A stretch of DNA of 64,000 bases from Owenia fusiformis (taxonomy: Eukaryota > Annelida > Polychaeta > Sabellida > Oweniidae), in assembly GCA_903813345.2 (NCBI GenBank), contig CAIIXF020000008.1, positions 7,452,366 through 7,516,365 on the forward strand. Reading direction: 5' to 3'. Below are positions 23,044 through 33,330 of this stretch, piece after piece (position 1 is the stretch's first letter; each line of letters opens with the position of its first letter). A program made the position numbers and the translations under genes. Under the pieces are notes generated by a model, which was not told the origin of the DNA, did not search any database, and saw only the letters and a list, made by a program, of their open reading frames with translations.

Positions 23044-24443
23044 AATCCTTTTTCTCAATACTTATGGAACACTCTGTAGAAGTCTCAAGCTGTATACTGC
23101 CAATGATTGACTTATTTACTGGTTTTATTGCTTTGATGTTTCAAAGAGATTTTCTTCACTGAATGAAGGCAATTAGGATTGAGGAATATAGGGGTGAATA
23201 CATATTGTTTATCACCTAATAAATTCCAAGCTCAAAAGTAAGCCTAATTGGTTATAAGATACCAATCAAAGTTCCTTTGACTAATAGTCAAGAAATCTAT
23301 CATCCACCAGAAAAATATCTCATAATAGGTTTTCAGAGACGCATTTTCAATCATCCTCTTTTACTATCTCTTCAACTTAGTATATCCAGCAAAGACAATG
23401 TAGAGTATATATGGGGGAGGGGGATTATTTCTATATCATATAGTATAGTGACCTCCCCATCATGAGTAGAAATGGATGATATACCCTGTTAAAAATCATA
23501 AAACTATATGCAGCCCTGTTGACAATCCGTTTGCACCCTGTCAAATTAAGGGTGAAATGTTGCGATATTTTGACTAAAATAGTTCATAATTACGATTAGG
23601 AACACTGCTGAAAAAAGATCAATGAAGTATTTCAGATCTCCTTTTCTTAATTGCAATATACAGGTTTTGGCATAGTTTTTGTATCCTGTCTTATATTACT
23701 TCCCTAACAATCATCTTATAAATATCAATTTCTGTAATTCACTCTGAATGCTCCCGCTTTCACTTCCTGTTATCAGGAAGAGTCGCTCTATCATCATTCA
23801 TTAATTGACGTGTCAGAAAAGGTACAGACTTGACCCAGGATGTAATATAGTAGGAAATTCAATTTCATGTTAAAATAATCTTATTAAGGCCTCCATGGAC
23901 AACAATTTGTGCTATGTTTTATTTTTTATTCAACGCATAATTGTGAAGTTTAAAGCAATGAATAACAGCAGATCAGTGATTTCCTAAGAGAATAAGACTG
24001 TTGAGGTAGATGACAGATAACAAAGTTGCACTAGTATTGCACTAGCGCTAATTAGGTCACAAGAGCATGACATCACAATTTCATCACGCAATCTCAAAGT
24101 CAATTTGGTACATTATACACTGGTATATTATACGACTTCCGACTTCCGGTGATATAATATCATTATTTCTATGAGTTCATATTGGTTTTATGCTCAAACA
24201 ACATCAATGGCTCCTCCGTTGGGAGACAATGGGATGTAGTTGATTTGGCCCCTGTGTAATCGCATCATCAAATGTTCCCATGGTGAGAACAAGCAACAAA
24301 CAAATTATGGTAGATTTATTTTGTAATTCAATGTTGCCTCTTGTGCTGTCTAAATGCATCATACAATTAAAGATACATTTCTTCAATTCCAACGAATACG
24401 CAATCTCATCTCCCCATTCAACTTTAATAAACAGCCAAATTCC
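23044..24443. other. Non-coding stretch
   Basis: AT-rich, with no supported gene or repeat family. Confidence 0.45.
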
Positions 24444-24838
24444 AAAGGACGATTCTCGGTTTGGAGAACAGTCTCCTGGGCTAATAATTTTTTTCATGAA
24501 AAATATAGAAATATTACCCAAATTAAATTATGAATATTCAAAAGAAGACATTTAAATCTACAAGATGTAAAAATAACAACTTGGTCTGAAGCAGGGATAA
24601 CGCTCAATTATACCGATTCAATAAAATACAAGTCTCGATTTGAGGAAAGAAGTTCATCAGTGTGCTGCGCTAATATTTTTTTTGCGAAAAATCTAGAAAT
24701 ATTACCCAAATTAAATTGTGACTATTCAAAAGAAGACGCTCAAATCTATGTTATGTAAAAAAATCAAATTTTTCCGAAGCAGGGATAATGCTCATTTAGA
24801 TTGATGAACTTCGTTCTCCAAACCGAGAATCGTCCTTT
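24444..24838. mobile_element. 395-bp foldback element with 26-bp perfect TIRs
   Basis: The left end AAAGGACGATTCTCGGTTTG plus GAGAAC (24444-24469) is exactly inverted at 24813-24838. The interior is a diverged direct duplication of about 190 bp: the block GAAATATTACCCAAATTAAA followed by CAAAAGAAGACN occurs twice (from about 24509 and 24697), and each copy ends with GAAGCAGGGATAA. No obvious target duplication was seen. Confidence 0.8.
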
Positions 24839-26718
24839 AACTTATTAGACAATCTTCAAGTAAAACACTACAATGCTTATGATTCAGAATAAACAGGAAA
24901 GACTAAAATTAACAAGGAATGAAGCAATGTTATATTAATGCTCTCAATAAATATACATGTACACAATTACTGAAAAATTCACCATTCCATTGGAATTAAA
25001 AGGTATTACATTCATATAATCGCACAGTTACATTTTGAGCATGGTATCATTTCATCCAGAAGTAAAATTCTATCAACATTGTTCATTCCTCTGTTTATTT
25101 TAAGCCATGCCTCTCTGACCACATCCTGCCAGAATAAGTCCAGTCTATTCTGGAAATGTCCGTCTGCTTATGCTTATTTTGGATGATTTCTCTCAAAAAT
25201 TTGAATAAATGTCCATATATTCTTGCATTTCTATGTAATTGAGACAGTTAATTTCAGAACTACTTGCTTTATTTTTGGTAATTTATTTAATATCATACTT
25301 TATTTTGCTTTTTGAAAATATGACTATTTCAAGGGTGGCTAAAGTCTGGCTAATTATACCATTGCACAACTAAGTGGTTTATATTACAATGTACTCATTG
25401 ATTTATCTTATAGGTGATTAATCCAAAATCAAATCAATTAAAAATAATTAAGATAATCCTTCTGAATAATTGGAAGATATTTCAGCCCACTACCACCCAT
25501 TCTTTACAGTTACTGGTGGTCAATTTGTCTGAGTCATAAATAGCTAACATTAACACAAATAAAATAAGTACAATTGCAATATTGAGAACCTGTTACTGTA
25601 TGAATATAATGTTTGCAAATTACAATGTTTGCCAATATTTTAATAAACAGTGCAACTCTGATATTTAAGATGCAGAAAGGTGTTAAACTCCACACTAAAA
25701 CTGAGCATCTATGTATTAGCAAAGGTATCACCTTGGAAATTGAGGAATGAACCAAAAGATTCTGAAATCAAGCCTCTCTTTCTGGATTCTACCTTTATAA
25801 TCACATTACTCTGTTTTTCATCCAGGTAATATGCTCGTTAAAGGTAAGTTTGCTCCTGACAGGTAAATTACCAAACATAAGGGTGATGTACAACAAATGT
25901 TAGCAACATTTTCATGTTTATTTGTAATGTCATCCTTTACGCTAGATTCTTATGTTACAACTGTTTTGAAAACTCAACTCTTGAGTGGAGATGAGTTTCG
26001 TCAGCCGTGCCTACTACGTACTTTCTTGATGTTCCGTTTACACATTTACGATTATTTTTTATTTTGTACGAGCTCGTAGGTATTTTCGTTTTCTTGTGGG
26101 AAAAATAACAAAATTATGCTTGTTTAAAAAACATTGTATGCTATTTAGCCATGTGATAAAATTTTGTTATGACTAGCGTGATGATAGGTTTGATTGTGTA
26201 CTGAATAAGCAGTGTTCAATGAACCATAAAACTAATAATCTAGGATTTATTATATTTTGAGAAAATTAAAATAATTCTGCGCCATGCGGTAAATAACCTG
26301 TGCCAGGTCTTTGTCTCCTCTGTCTTCTACTACAGTCTGGATCAGACTTTTTATTAAATAATTTGGGGTAATTTAAGGTATGGTGAAAACAAAATTGAAT
26401 TCATTTTGGATTTACCATGTCCTCTCCCCCAAATGTAATGTTATCTGAAATGGTGATTTTCCTTTCACTCAAATTTAAAAAATCTACGTTCTTCACAAAT
26501 AAATTTGTAATTGACAACATTTGAAGATGTGGGTGGGGACTGAAACAGGATGTTTTTCACATTTGTATTTTGATTAAATACATTTTAATATACAGGATGA
26601 TCAATAATATGAAAGTGGGTGGGTTGAATACTCCTCCCCTGGGCAAATATTTAATCATGTACATGTAATAACAGCTTTTTATGAGAAATTAAAGTTATAT
26701 TTAGGTTACTGTATCACT
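24839..26718. other. Non-coding stretch
   Basis: No gene supported. A short coding-like run on the minus strand at 26272-26349 was examined and not accepted (see rejected items). Confidence 0.45.
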
Positions 26719-26790
26719 TTAACCTCTTGAATACCCAGAGTGACGGATATATCCGTCACAAATGAAACAAGAACACAAATGTATACAAAA

Positions 26791-28235
26791 TGTCCCCACC
26801 AATAGGTGATAATTTGAGGTCATAAAACATGTAAACGAGACTTTACAGACAAGATTTTAGGATGGAAAATCCAAAATGGCTGCCTTGACATTTACCCAGA
26901 ATGTCAAAAAACTAATCTGTTCCTAGATTTTCATACTAAGAATCATCCCTGAAAATATGACATTGATCTACCAAATGGTTCACCTGAAAACGCGTAGACA
27001 AGACTTTACAGACAAGATTTTAGGACAGAAAATCCAAAATGGCTGCCATGACATTTACACAGAATGCCAAAAAACTAATCAGATGTAGATTTTCACACTA
27101 AGAATCATCCCTGAAAATTTGAAATTGATCTACCAAACGGTTCACCTAAAAACGCGTAGACAAGACTTTACAGGCAAGATTTTAAGACGGAAAATCCAAA
27201 ATGGCTGCCTTGACATTTATCCAGAATGCAAAAAAACTAATCAGATCTACATTTTCATACTAAGAATCATCCCTAAAAATTTGAAATTGATCTACAGAAC
27301 GGTTCACCTGGAAATGCATAAACAAGACTTTACAGACAAGATTTTAGGACGGAAAATCCTAAATGGCTGCCTTGACATTTACCCAGAATGCCAAAAAACT
27401 AATCAGTTCTACATTTTCATACTAAGAATCATCTCTGAAAATTTGAAATTGATCTACCAAACGGTTCACCTAAAAACGCGTAGACAAGACTTTACAGACA
27501 AGATTTTAGGACGGAAAATCCAAAATGGCTGCCTTGACATTTACCCAGAATGCCAAAAAACAAATCAGATCTAGATTTTTATACTAAGAATCATCCCTGA
27601 AAATTTGAAATTGATCCACCAAACGGTTCACCTGAAAACACGTAGACAAGACTTCACAGACAAGATTTTAGGACGGAAAAATCCAAAATGGCCGACAATA
27701 AAAAAGTGATTATGTGTTTTTGCTGATTTTTTCTTACAAAATTATCACATATAACTACTGTTAACAATAAAATAGGCTTTTACAACAAAGTACATCTGAA
27801 ATTATTTATAAAGCTACTAAATAGTTAAAGTATGAAAACTCAAAAACGCTAACTTTTCTTAAGACATTCAAAATGGCTGACATGACTGAGCTAACAGGTC
27901 CAAAACCTAATCAGATCTAGAATGAAGTGAGCTGAACAAGATGTTAAAGTTTTAAAAGCAACTGTGAAGCCGTTTTTCTTAAAGTTTGCAGACAAGGATT
28001 TTAGCATTTGACTTCAAAATGGCCGACAGGAAGTAGGTATCGAGTTAAAATTTTTTCATCCACATCTGTATGCACTCATAAGTTATCCCTGAAAATTTGA
28101 AGGTGATATCTGTAGCGGTTTTGGAGAAAACTCCCGGACGTACGGACAGACGGACGGACGGACGGACGTACGGACGGACAGACAGACGGACGCGCCTAGG
28201 CCGACAATATGGCCCCACACTATGTGGTGGGGACA
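26791..28235. mobile_element. TGTCCCCACC-ended element with internal satellite and ACGG tail
   Basis: The ends TGTCCCCACC and GGTGGGGACA are inverted, and the contexts (TACAAAATGTC on the left, GACATAATA on the right) match the ATGTCACCAC family at 38473-39668. The contents, in order, are a 162-bp tandem array, unique sequence and a CGGACGGACGG run (28136-28192). The layout resembles bivalve core-repeat (pearl/Helentron-associated) elements, but the inverted ends point to a TIR element, so the class is open. Confidence 0.65.
26837..27690. repeat. 162-bp tandem array, about 5.3 copies
   Basis: The marker CAAGACTTTACAGACAAG or its variants starts at about 26837, 26999, 27161, 27323, 27485 and 27647, an exact period of 162 bp. 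Each unit carries CAAAATGGCTGCC or a near variant, TCATCCCTGAAAATTTGA and a CAAACGGTTCACCTG block. Because 162 is divisible by three, a 151-codon open frame crosses the array. Confidence 0.95.
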
Positions 28236-28486
28236 TAATAAGACTGGTGCCCAGAGGGACGAGAAAATCCGTCACAAAATTGTTCACAAAAATTGCTCTC
28301 ATTTGAACAATTTTCATCCAATTTACACAAAAATTGTTTTAAAACGTGTAGAAATGATCTCTGCCGTCCAATTTTACTAAGCTGAGTATATAAAGTTGTA
28401 TAGGTATGTAATAAAATGTCAAAAGGTGGCAAAAAATGAAAAATTCTCTGGTTTCATGCCAATTTTAGAGCCTGGGATTCAAGAGG

Positions 28487-29009
28487 TTAATAGTTTTTCA
28501 TATTTGCCAACTCAGAAACATTTCGATTATAGCTACATATTCTATATTATATATATACTAACTGTGCAGCATTAATTCTTTCATTGCAAAGCCAAATCCT
28601 GCCTATATACAAATTCTGGAAAACACTTAAAACTATATCTTCCACAAGTAATAGTTCCATATGATAGCGTTACCACCATCTGTATTCAAGACACATTTTA
28701 TTGTTTACACAACTTAAATGGAAACCTGGATTTTTATTTTTTCTCAAATATTTGAACCTGTCATATTTTTTTATCAATCAAATAAACCAAAGGCTCCATG
28801 GTATAAAGGAGAATTAAAGTTCCAAGGCTCTTAGCCATAATAGTACATCGCCATAGTACATCTAATGATTACATAGAATTTGTTTGTTCGTTTTATGCAT
28901 ACCTCATCACAAATGCAGTTGTACCATCAATTCAAAATACAGCTCTTAACTTTGCAGACCAAAATGTTGTCACCTTATTTTATTCTCTGTCAAGTGCAGC
29001 ACATTTGGT
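28487..29009. other. Non-coding stretch
   Basis: AT-rich, with no feature supported. Confidence 0.45.
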
Positions 29010-29189
29010 ACTTCTAAAAACAGTGTTCTACTTGGGAGGTGTTCTACTTACAGAGTTTCATTTAACAATAAGTCAAAAGGCTGCTGGACTTTGAAAAGTG
29101 TTCCACTTATGGAGGTGTTCCACTTATGGAGGTGTTCCACTTATGGAGGTGTTCTACTTACAGAGGTGTTTCACTTACAGGTTTTACTG
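29010..29189. mobile_element. CAGTAAAACCTGT-family element, left end lost, with internal repeats
   Basis: The right end ACAGGTTTTACTGTA matches 44514-44682 and 50085-50259. The interior repeats GTTCCACTTATGGAG several times in a row, a short array of about 18 bp. The left inverted end is not recognisable. Confidence 0.55.
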
Positions 29190-29817
29190 TAGTTCAAAAA
29201 GAGAAACTGCATGCAGTGTGTGAAGACTCATTTTCCAAGAACATGTACCAATTGCCTCCTTGAGTATTAGAATCTCATTTTTAACTGTCAATGGATCCAG
29301 GCTATATCATTTGTCCACTTCAATCACCATCAGTCAGGGGTTAGTAATCTCCACACAGAAAGCATACCATATGATTCATGTGTTGAAACAGAACACAGTG
29401 GATTCAAGCAAGGAATAAATAAACAAAAATATGTTACTAATACTCTAATTTGTGTTTAGAGATGATGAGTAATTAGCACTTTGCTCTGAGGAATTCAGAG
29501 AACAACTGGTGAAAAGAGCAGAGAATGAAAAAAACTTGATATTCCTAAGAAGCTGTATCAACAGTTTATCTAAAAATGATTACTAGATTGTCAGTTTGGG
29601 CAAAAGATTCTTAATATGTCTGTGTGTAGAAATGCCACAATGAAACAAGCTTTTTTCAAATTGACCTATCCTATATTTTCATAAACCTGTGTTACATAAA
29701 ATACTGAAATGTTCTATATTTGTTTCAAAATTCTATCATCAACATGAGTACATCATTGATTTTTTTTAAATAATGCTGTGCCAAAACTGACCATAAAATC
29801 TGAGCTTTTTGACTGTT

Positions 29818-29940
29818 AATGCAAAAAAACATGTGAAAAGTGCTCAGAATGGTGAAAAACTGCATGATTTTGAAAGAATTTCTTGCCAGGGCCTGTACTA
29901 CGGGCCTGTACTACGGGCCAGTACTACGGGCCAGTACTAT
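29818..29940. mobile_element. CAGGCCCGTAGCCAG-family fragment with GGGCC repeats
   Basis: The family core AGTGCTCAGAATGGTG, AAAAACTGCATGATTTTG and AAAGAATTTCTTGCCAGG is followed by four tandem copies of a TACTACGGGCC-type 13-mer. That 13-mer resembles the family's own terminal repeat expanded in tandem. Confidence 0.6.
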
Positions 29941-30618
29941 ATCTGGCACTATAATACAAAAATGTTATACCATGGACTATCAGCTTCTTGAACCATTAAG
30001 GTATGACAACTGCACTATAATTAATAATAAATAAAGTTCATTAGGTACAAAGTACCTATTTGCCCCTGATTCAGGGTGTCAGTATTTGCATTGTTTGTCA
30101 TTTTGTTATTATAAAAAATACCAAACTATGATGGCATTGTAATGCAAAACATGTTATATTATAAGGTTATATGGTGCATTAGGAATTAAGGTAGGCAGAA
30201 GAGGAGTGATTTGACTGTTTTACTAGGACCTAAACATACCGTAGTTTAAATATTTATGTTTTGAGTGAATATGTCTTAAAGTAGAATTAGTAATCAGGGT
30301 GTTTAACTTGGACGTCTATATACAGGGTGGGGTACTTGATGTTATACACAAGACAAATGTCTCCCACACTAGACCTACCTTTAAGCAACCTGAGTAAAAT
30401 TGTGACTTAATGCACAGATAGGTCTAAAATTCAACGGTACAGGCCTTCCTTAATATTGACTGATTCTGACTCGGTGGGAGGGATCTCAGTTTGCACTTTT
30501 ATAATAAATAAAATTTATTGTTCATAAAGCATTCATAGACAACAACACAATTTATGAATATATTGTTTTGAACCAATGTTTTGAACAGTATAAACTGCAT
30601 GTTGAAATGTTTTCATAC

Positions 30619-30747
30619 TTTTTTATAAATGCAATCACATTTTTTATAAATGCAATCACTTTTTTTATAAAAGCAATCCTATTTCTTTATAAATGCAATC
30701 ATATTTCTTCATAAATGCAACCACACTTCTTTTTTATAAATGCAATG
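30619..30747. repeat. ~21-bp minisatellite, about six copies
   Basis: Units read TTTTTATAAATGCAATCACA with small length changes. Confidence 0.85.
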
Positions 30748-31003
30748 GCCCTTTACCACCTACCCATCTAACAAAATCTATAATGCGTAGAATTTAGTTG
30801 TAAAACAAATTGGCGTCTTCTTGCATTTATGTTATTTTACTATCATTCAATAAAGTAGAAATTATGACAGTAATGCAAGGCAAAAATGTTAGGAGGTTAG
30901 AAGAACCTTGTACAATTTGATTAGTCGAATAGTTTGTTATTTGTTAATGGCATATGGTATGACACAATGGGTTAGGGTAGTATAACATGGTCCTGCACAT
31001 GAC

Positions 31004-31174
31004 CAGGCCCGTAGCCAGGGGGGGTTTGGGTTCCCCCCTGGCCAAAATTTCTTTCAAAAACATGCAGTTTTTCACCATTCTGACCATTTTTTGTGTGATT
31101 TTTGGATTTTTGAACCCCCCTAGAATTTCTGGGAAAAGTGAACCCCTCCTTGAAAAATTCTGGCTACGGGCCTG
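31004..31174. mobile_element. CAGGCCCGTAGCCAG MITE, complete copy with target duplication
   Basis: 15-bp perfect inverted ends CAGGCCCGTAGCCAG and CTGGCTACGGGCCTG enclose 171 bp. ATGAC directly flanks both sides (30999-31003 and 31175-31179). Just inside the ends lie a G-run and C-runs, then the family core in inverted orientation (TGCAGTTTTTCACCATTCTG). This is the best-preserved family member in the window. Confidence 0.85.
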
Positions 31175-32137
31175 ATGACTCAATGGTATTGAGGCAATAC
31201 TGCATACACTGTACATTCATTGGGTTTTCCTTTATATCTGGTTATGCAAGATTTACGTTTTTTAGACTTCTGATAGGTCTAATTGCCAACTTTGGCAAAA
31301 TGCAGTAAAACTGTATGGGAAAATTTGCTCTATTATCTGACCAAGAAACTAGACCAGAGTACGAATAAGTAAAAGCATTAACTGGGAGTAAAAGTACTGA
31401 TATGCTGACACCAACAAAAGCAAAACAAAATGCAGTTACAATCAAGTGCACAAACGCAAGAATACATGCCCAATAAGTTACTGTGCCATGTAAATTAACA
31501 GGAGATCACCTCGATTTCTTATGACTTTGCATGTGACCTAGTCTATAGGGTGTCAGGCAACTGAGAACTCTAACACATGTTGTGTTCCAAACAACCTAAT
31601 TAGATTTAACCAAAGTTAAAACTTAATCCAAAAAGGCAGATGCTTCAAAATATCCCGATTTCCTTTCTTATAGTGTAGTTTACTAGACAGCTGTAGTAAA
31701 ATGTTAACAATATTGTCTGGAAAAAACCCAAAGTTCTGAGAAACGTGAAAATGTATATGATCAATGGGTTTTGAGAGCTAATTTGAATTTTCCTCATCAG
31801 CAAATTAAAGTACCATGTATAAGAATACAGAGTAGTTACCTATGGGTTTTAGGGGTTTGCATGGTAATTTCTTGTTCTCCTTCCTATTAAATCAGAAAAT
31901 ATAATGAAATGAAGTAATGTTTTATAAATAATACATCAGTTTGAATCAGCAATAATGTCAAATATTTTGGTGGCATTAAACAGAGATACAGATGCTTCTT
32001 CGAACCCTGCTGGTATAGACAATGATTGAACCTGATGTGGTTATGCTTTTCATAAACAAACAAAACTGCAATGCGGATCTGCTACTCTTTCTAATAGTCT
32101 GATTTTGCCTCTTAAAAGAGAGGTTCATCGACATAAA

Positions 32138-32328
32138 GCTTGCCAATAGCCAGGATTTACCAAGTATGGAGCTTTTGCCAGGGGGGAGCTTTTTTTACAC
32201 TTTTAGTTAAAAATGCATGCAAAAAGTGCTAAGAATGGTGAAAAACTGCATGATTTTGAAAGAATATCTGGCCAGGGGGAGGGGGAGCGGAACTCCGCTC
32301 CCTCAGCTCTCCCCTGGCTACAGGCCTG
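32138..32328. mobile_element. CAGGCCCGTAGCCAG-family MITE, diverged copy
   Basis: The left end is CCAATAGCCAGG, the core AGTGCTAAGAATGGTGAAAA and CTGCATGATTTTGAAAGA, and the right end CTGGCTACAGGCCTG. The interior adds the small hairpin GAGCGGAACTCCGCTC near 32285. Confidence 0.75.
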
Positions 32329-33238
32329 TAATGTGCTAGGTTCTGACATCAAGGGCACCTATCTGCTAGTACTTAAGGCAATATACAAATTGGAAAAGGG
32401 ATTTATCAAGGTATGTATAGAAGTGTCAGTCGGGAGGAATGCCCTGAATTTGACATACGGCCACAATAAAATATATTGGGGAGGGGATTACGTTAATTCT
32501 AAAAGCGAGAAGAAAATCTGTATCAAATATTAAGAGGAACTTAGGATTTATTTTTGAAGCAAAAATACAAGGAATCAAGGATTTTTTGTAATATTTGGAA
32601 TTTCTGAGCACATACTCAGGCCCAGTGTCCTGATAGACTCCAATTATCCAGTATTTACCAAATTCCATTCTAAAATTAATCGTATCCCTGGAGGCGAAAA
32701 GTTATGCCATGTAAGTTTGAGATCTCACATACAGTGACCACCAGGTGAACGTTTGTGTTTCTCACTTCTTCAACTCTACTACCAGGTGAAACAAACCTTT
32801 ATTTAACCCCCACTGGGAATAATTAATCTAACGGCTTTTCCTTGTCTATCAATTCTAGAGCTTATCAAAGTGATTCTGATATACACGTACCTGCCAACAC
32901 TCTCCAGGTATTAATAATTACCTTATAGAATGCAGAAAATCTGGATGATTTTGAAGAAAATGTAACTATAAATACAGACTGTATAAAGGATTCATTGAAC
33001 TTGTGACATCATATATTATGAGCACCAGGGTTCAACTCAATAAGGAAATTATCACCAAACAAGATTTTGAAGTCACGTCAACAATCAGCGTCAACAATCA
33101 GCGATCTATTAGGCTGATGAGAGTGACACGTCCTGGTATGAACCATTCGAGCTCTAGACTAAGAGTCTTTATAAACTAATACTCGTACAGTGATGTTTAT
33201 CCATATATCTTATCAACTTGTTTGAAAACTGTAGCATA
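32329..33238. other. Non-coding stretch
   Basis: No exon or repeat recognised. Confidence 0.45.
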
Positions 33239-33330
33239 ATGCAATATAATACAATGCAATACAGTACAATACAATGCAATATACACAATACAACACAATA
33301 AATATCATACAATACAATATATATGTTGGT
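33239..33330. repeat. ACAAT/GCAAT microsatellite
   Basis: Imperfect five-base repeats such as ATACAATGCAATACAGTACA run through this segment. Confidence 0.85.

Larger units (their letters stand above)
26723..28486. mobile_element. piggyBac-like MITE (TTAA target) enlarged by a nested insertion
   Basis: TTAA at 26719-26722 and 28487-28490 flanks ends that read CCTCTTGAATACCCAG and, inverted, CTGGGATTCAAGAGG (one indel). Just inside the left end is the perfect 20-bp palindrome GTGACGGATATATCCGTCAC (26740-26759), and ATCCGTCAC recurs on the right side near 28268. The element at 26791-28235 interrupts it. No transposase is present. Confidence 0.75.

Noticed and set aside
26272-26349. Minus-strand coding-like run LIQTVVEDRGDKDLAQVIYR
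   Set aside because: It reads plausibly as protein, but the acceptor is weak, the only donor (CACAG/GTTATT) is poor, and it has no link to the MAM gene. Left unresolved; a protein search would decide.
27119-27574. 151-codon open frame with a repeating protein pattern
   Set aside because: It is the 162-bp satellite read in frame. The period is divisible by three, so openness is expected, and flanking units break the frame.
31242-31451. Signal-peptide-like minus-strand frame
   Set aside because: The start is GTG rather than ATG, the hydrophobic run is short, and no downstream exon connects. It is probably chance in AT-rich sequence.
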